DNA of 25,960 bases, from positions 1-25,960 of the forward strand of contig JAJZVM010000052.1 in the NCBI GenBank assembly GCA_021845645.1. Direction: 5' to 3'. A model generated the notes under the pieces. It ran no database searches. It was not told the origin of the DNA and saw nothing but the letters and a program-made list of their open reading frames with translations. A program made the translations under genes and the position numbers. This DNA comes from Bacillota bacterium. Lineage in GTDB: Bacteria > Bacillota_E > JAJZYS01 > JAJYTV01. Positions 23,444-25,960 of the stretch are shown piece after piece; position 1 is the first letter of the stretch; the number at the start of each line of letters is the position of its first letter.

Positions 23444-23881
23444 GTGGCGATGCAGGAACCGGCTCTTCCGGACACCTTTCGGGAAGAAGCCAACAGTCTC
23501 GCTTCAGCGGCCCTGGCGTCGATCACCCCCCGCATGGTCAACCGGCTTGGCGGCGTGGCTGAATCTACGATCGCGGCCCTCGACCTTCTGACGAGTCCGG
23601 AGATCGTGAACCTGCTCAATACCCTGCAGAAGGCGTCGCCGGTACTCACACCGCTGCTCGGTCAGATTGCGGAGATCGGTTCCGGAGCAGGCATGGACGG
23701 ACTCGCCGATCGCATCCTTCGCGCGGTGCAATCGGGTGCGGCGGAGGTAGGTGAGCCGCCGAGGCCGATCAGTCTCCGAGAGATGATTCGCCTTCTGCGG
23801 CGAGACCCGGCAATGGCAATCGCTCTTCGCTTCTTTCTCGGCTTCGTGCGGAGCATGTGGAGCCCAACCAAGGGTCAGTAG
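23444..23881 (+). CDS. DUF1641 family protein
   Basis: About 145 residues from GTG 23444, 8 nt after AAGGGGG (ATG 23450 is also possible). It is mostly helical; LDLLTSPEIVNLLNTLQKAS is the recognisable DUF1641 segment, and LREMIRLLRRDPAMAIALRF near the end is a second conserved helix. No catalytic motif, no cysteine and no signal peptide are seen. DUF1641 proteins occur beside SQR-like flavoproteins and formate dehydrogenase genes and are of unknown function. Position between the flavoprotein and the DsrE-family protein suggests a scaffold or accessory subunit. Confidence 0.85.
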   Translation: MAMQEPALPDTFREEANSLASAALASITPRMVNRLGGVAESTIAALDLLTSPEIVNLLNTLQKASPVLTPLLGQIAEIGSGAGMDGLADRILRAVQSGAAEVGEPPRPISLREMIRLLRRDPAMAIALRFFLGFVRSMWSPTKGQ

Positions 23882-23905
23882 GTTAGCGGGAAGAAGGGAT
23901 TGGTC

Positions 23906-24322
23906 GTGTCCAAGGAACGGGTTTCCATGATCGTGTTCTCCGGCGAGATGGACAAGCTGCTGCCAGTGGGTATCCTGGCGTCGGGCGCGGTGGCGATGGG
24001 CCACGAGGTGCGCATCTTCCTCACATTCTGGGGCCTAATGGCTTTCAAGAAGGACGCGTTCTTCCAGATGCCTGTCAGCCCGGCGTTCGCGGGGATGGTA
24101 GGGGACCTCGCCGGCATGCTGAAGGAAAGACATATTCCCAGTGTGATTGAACAGCTGCGGATTGCGAAGGAACTCGGCGACGTCGAGATCGTTGCCTGTG
24201 GGATGACCATGGACCTCTTCGGGCTGAAGCTTGATGATCTGGAGGATATCGTTGACAAGGTGGCTGGGGTGGGGGAGTTCATCGAGACGGCGAAGGAAGG
24301 GCACACCACGCTGTTCATCTGA
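23906..24322 (+). CDS. DsrE-family (DsrE2-like) sulfur relay protein
   Basis: About 138 residues from GTG 23906, 7 nt after AAGAAGGGA (TTG 23900 is in frame but too close). AVAMGHEVRIFLTFWGLMAF is the family signature and VEIVACGMTMDLFGL carries the conserved active cysteine that in DsrE-type proteins binds sulfane sulfur. Last gene of the sulfur operon; it is likely to exchange persulfide with the TusA protein encoded three genes upstream. A strong intrinsic terminator begins about 30 nt after the stop. Confidence 0.92.
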   Translation: MSKERVSMIVFSGEMDKLLPVGILASGAVAMGHEVRIFLTFWGLMAFKKDAFFQMPVSPAFAGMVGDLAGMLKERHIPSVIEQLRIAKELGDVEIVACGMTMDLFGLKLDDLEDIVDKVAGVGEFIETAKEGHTTLFI

Positions 24323-24354
24323 TGATGTCCGACGCAGGTGAGGGGCTGACGAGC

Positions 24355-24393
24355 GGCGAGGCAGGTGGCAGACACCTCCTCGCCTATTCGTTC
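24355..24393 (+). terminator. Intrinsic terminator of the sulfur operon
   Basis: GGCGAGG (24355-24361) and AGGTG (24363-24367) pair with CACCT (24373-24377) and CCTCGCC (24378-24384): twelve pairs with one bulged C and a 5-nt loop, followed by TATTCGTTCTTT. It has the GC stem plus T-rich tail of a Rho-independent terminator. Confidence 0.8.
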
Positions 24394-24459
24394 TTTGGTT
24401 GTGGCGAGAATTCCAGGTCGGGTCCGAAATCTAGTGGAATATGCGGGTGGCGCCCTCCT

Positions 24460-24482
24460 CCCCGGGTCTGTCAGACTCGGGG
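24460..24482. repeat. Hairpin upstream of the transposase remnant
   Basis: CCCCG-GTCT pairs with AGAC-CGGGG across a 3-nt loop, with a central G-T pair. It lies just before the ribosome-binding site of the IS256-type transposase. Many insertion sequences carry such a structure near their end to limit read-through expression; that role is inferred. Confidence 0.4.
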
Positions 24483-24498
24483 TGTAGACAGAAAGGAG

Positions 24499-25340
24499 AT
24501 GCGCCACTTGGGTTCAGGGTACCAGAAGAAGCAGGGGTTCGAGGAGTGGGTCTTGCCGCGGGAGTTCAGCCTCGAGGTCGCAGAGCTGACGGGGGCATTA
24601 CGAGAAGGGCTGACGGCGGTGGGCCTGAAGGCGGCGATGGTGATCGCGCAGCAGATGCTCGCAGCAGAGGTTGACGCCATCGCGGGAGCCAAGGGCAAGC
24701 ACCAGGTAGAGCGTCGGGTCACGCGTCACGGGCACCAGGGCGGGCAGGTCGTGCTGGCTGGCCGCAAGGTGAAGCTGCAGCGGCCCCAGGTGCGGACGCA
24801 GGACGGCAAGGAAGTGGAGCCGCGCAACTATCGCGTGCTGCAGTAGGGCGAGATGTTGGATAAGGCAGCGTCCGAGCGGATGCTCAACGGGTGACCAGCC
24901 GGCACTACAGGGGGGTAGACGGCGGGCTGCCAGAAGACCTTGAGGCCTATGGCGCCTCAAGAGCGCGGTGAGCGCGCGGTTCGCCCGCGCCACCGGGGAG
25001 CTGTTGCAGCAGTTCCTACACCGGCCGATCGACGCGCGGCTGCTCGTAGTGTACGTTGACGCCATCTTCCTGGGATCGCACGCCATCCTCGTGGCGCTCG
25101 GGGTGGACGGGGCAGGTCGCAAGCAGGTCTTGGGCATGCACGAGGGCTCCACCGAGAACGCCGCCGTGACGGTGGCGCTGCTGGAGGACCTGATGGCACG
25201 CGGCCCGCACGCGCGCCAAGGGCTGCTGTTCGTCGTGGACGGCTCGAAGGCGATCGCGGCCTCGGTGGCGCAGGTCTTGGCTGAGCGTGCCCTGGTGCAG
25301 CGGTGCCAAGCTCATTATGCCGATGGGCGGTGTATGCGCT
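24499..25340 (+). pseudogene. Disrupted IS256/Mutator-family transposase
   Basis: The N-terminal part (AAMVIAQQMLAAEVDAIAGA and nearby sequence) reads to an in-frame TAG at 24844. The chain then resumes as GEMLDKAASERMLNG to a frameshift/TGA, and again, after another shift, as SARFARATGELLQQFLHRPI onward. The first two acidic catalytic residues are visible in LLVVYVDAIFLG and FVVDGSKAIAA, but the sequence breaks off after RCQAHY, so the C-terminal third with the catalytic Glu is gone. AAGGAG lies against ATG 24499, and TTG 24508 is the better start. It is clearly inactive. Terminal inverted repeats could not be identified. Confidence 0.85.
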
Positions 25341-25369
25341 TAGCTCGCATCGGGTAAGAGACAGGAGAG

Positions 25370-25864
25370 TTGGTCGCCACGACAGTACAACTCCATGAAG
25401 TGACCAGGTCCATTGAGAAATCTCTCCTTGCGTTAGAGGTCTCTGAAGACCAGAAGGCCTTCATTGCCCCCATCGAGCAATCGGCCAAACTCGCTGCATC
25501 GGTCGACCACTTTCAAATCGCCATCCTGGCCGATGAGGTGGTCGTCGGGTACGCGCTATACTTCACGACCTTGGACAGGGCCGGCAAGATTCCCCAGCAA
25601 CTGAAGGATTCCGCCAGCCGGTACACGGAGATTGTACGATTTCTGGTCGATCGGCACTTTCAGCGGCGCGGCATCGGCACTGTGGCCCTGGGCATGCTTG
25701 TAGACCACATCCGCGCCACGCATGGCGCGACGAAGATCTGGATGTCGTATCGCAAGCGAAACACGGCTTCCGGAAAACTATTTCGAAAGGTCGGCTTCCG
25801 CGACACTGACGTTCAGGAGGAACAGGAATTCGTCCTAGTGCTCGAAACAGGACCGAAGCCTTGA
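25370..25864 (+). CDS. GNAT-family N-acetyltransferase
   Basis: A 164-residue acetyltransferase of the GNAT fold from TTG 25370, with AGGAGAG just upstream. FQRRGIGTVALGMLVDHI contains the Q/R-x-x-G-x-G/A acetyl-CoA pyrophosphate loop, preceded by the beta-4 strand EIVRFLVD; WMSYRKRNTASGKLFRKVGF is the usual C-terminal motif in which an Asn and a following helix contact CoA. The acceptor substrate is unknown. It is AT-richer than the core genes and follows directly after the transposase remnant, so it probably came with the mobile region. Confidence 0.87.
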   Translation: MVATTVQLHEVTRSIEKSLLALEVSEDQKAFIAPIEQSAKLAASVDHFQIAILADEVVVGYALYFTTLDRAGKIPQQLKDSASRYTEIVRFLVDRHFQRRGIGTVALGMLVDHIRATHGATKIWMSYRKRNTASGKLFRKVGFRDTDVQEEQEFVLVLETGPKP

Positions 25865-25948
25865 TTTGCCGCCTCAGAACCCCGCCGCGCCTGCCGATGT
25901 TGCCTCAGGCGGGTATCCAGCTCGTGTGGGCTGGGTGATCCGCAAATC
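25863..25948. repeat. 7-bp inverted repeat at the right end
   Basis: GATTTGC (25863-25869) and GCAAATC (25942-25948) are inverted copies about 70 nt apart, the first overlapping the acetyltransferase stop. They could be an element boundary, but the match is short and the window ends here. Confidence 0.2.
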
Positions 25949-25960
25949 GGGCGTCCCCAC

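Noticed and set aside
24355..24500. Left terminal inverted repeat of the IS256-type element
   Set aside because: The two hairpins here are explained as a terminator and a leader structure; no matching inverted copy is seen beyond the truncated transposase end.

Overview
The window is GC-rich bacterial DNA. Its gene content points to a spore-forming, high-GC Bacillota (Firmicutes) lineage. The evidence is a SigI/RsgI sigma/anti-sigma pair, a BofC-like forespore protein, a DUF2905 protein, and a YebC-BofC-RuvC-RuvA-RuvB-DUF2905 block followed by YajC. A canonical RuvC, rather than the RecU resolvase of Bacilli, argues for a clostridial, Symbiobacterium-, Thermaerobacter- or Sulfobacillus-like lineage over a true Bacillus. 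The genus cannot be fixed from the sequence alone.

Layout, left to right. (1) 1-1003: the tail of an ECF sigma factor and its overlapping membrane-anchored putative anti-sigma factor. (2) 1266-2291, minus strand: a HEYHH zinc peptidase with its own promoter. (3) 2520-5655: the glyoxylate shunt (malate synthase, isocitrate lyase) plus an unannotated 57-residue zinc-finger protein, ended by a perfect 21-bp hairpin that also faces (4) a minus-strand asparaginase-family Ntn hydrolase (5723-6667). (5) 6827-13844: nadE, yebC, bofC-like, ruvC, ruvA, ruvB, DUF2905, sigI, rsgI and yajC, all on the plus strand. (6) 14142-18467: a propionate/methylmalonyl-CoA operon (mutase large subunit, epimerase, carboxyltransferase, a 60-residue small subunit, biotin carrier) behind a long leader rich in potential helices. 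(7) 18609-21006: a soluble PAS histidine kinase, an overlapping stand-alone receiver protein, and a DedA/VTT membrane protein. (8) 21105-21651: the decayed remains of two unrelated transposable elements. (9) 22018-24322: a compact, visibly less GC-rich sulfur operon (TusA, SQR-like flavoprotein, DUF1641, DsrE-family) ended by a good intrinsic terminator. (10) 24499-25340: a broken IS256-type transposase, then a GNAT acetyltransferase.

How it fits together. The glyoxylate shunt and the methylmalonyl-CoA pathway together suggest an aerobe that grows on acetate, fatty acids or propionate: propionyl-CoA enters the TCA cycle as succinyl-CoA, and C2 units through malate. The sulfur cassette, bounded on both sides by transposon wreckage, looks like an acquired module that oxidises sulfide to quinone-bound electrons and passes sulfane sulfur between carrier cysteines.

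The most unusual items are the B-box-like mini zinc finger in the glyoxylate operon, paired hairpins that bury the ribosome-binding sites of bofC and ruvC, the structured leader before the mutase, and the transposon-flanked sulfur cassette. Nothing here is a CRISPR, prophage or obvious defence system.
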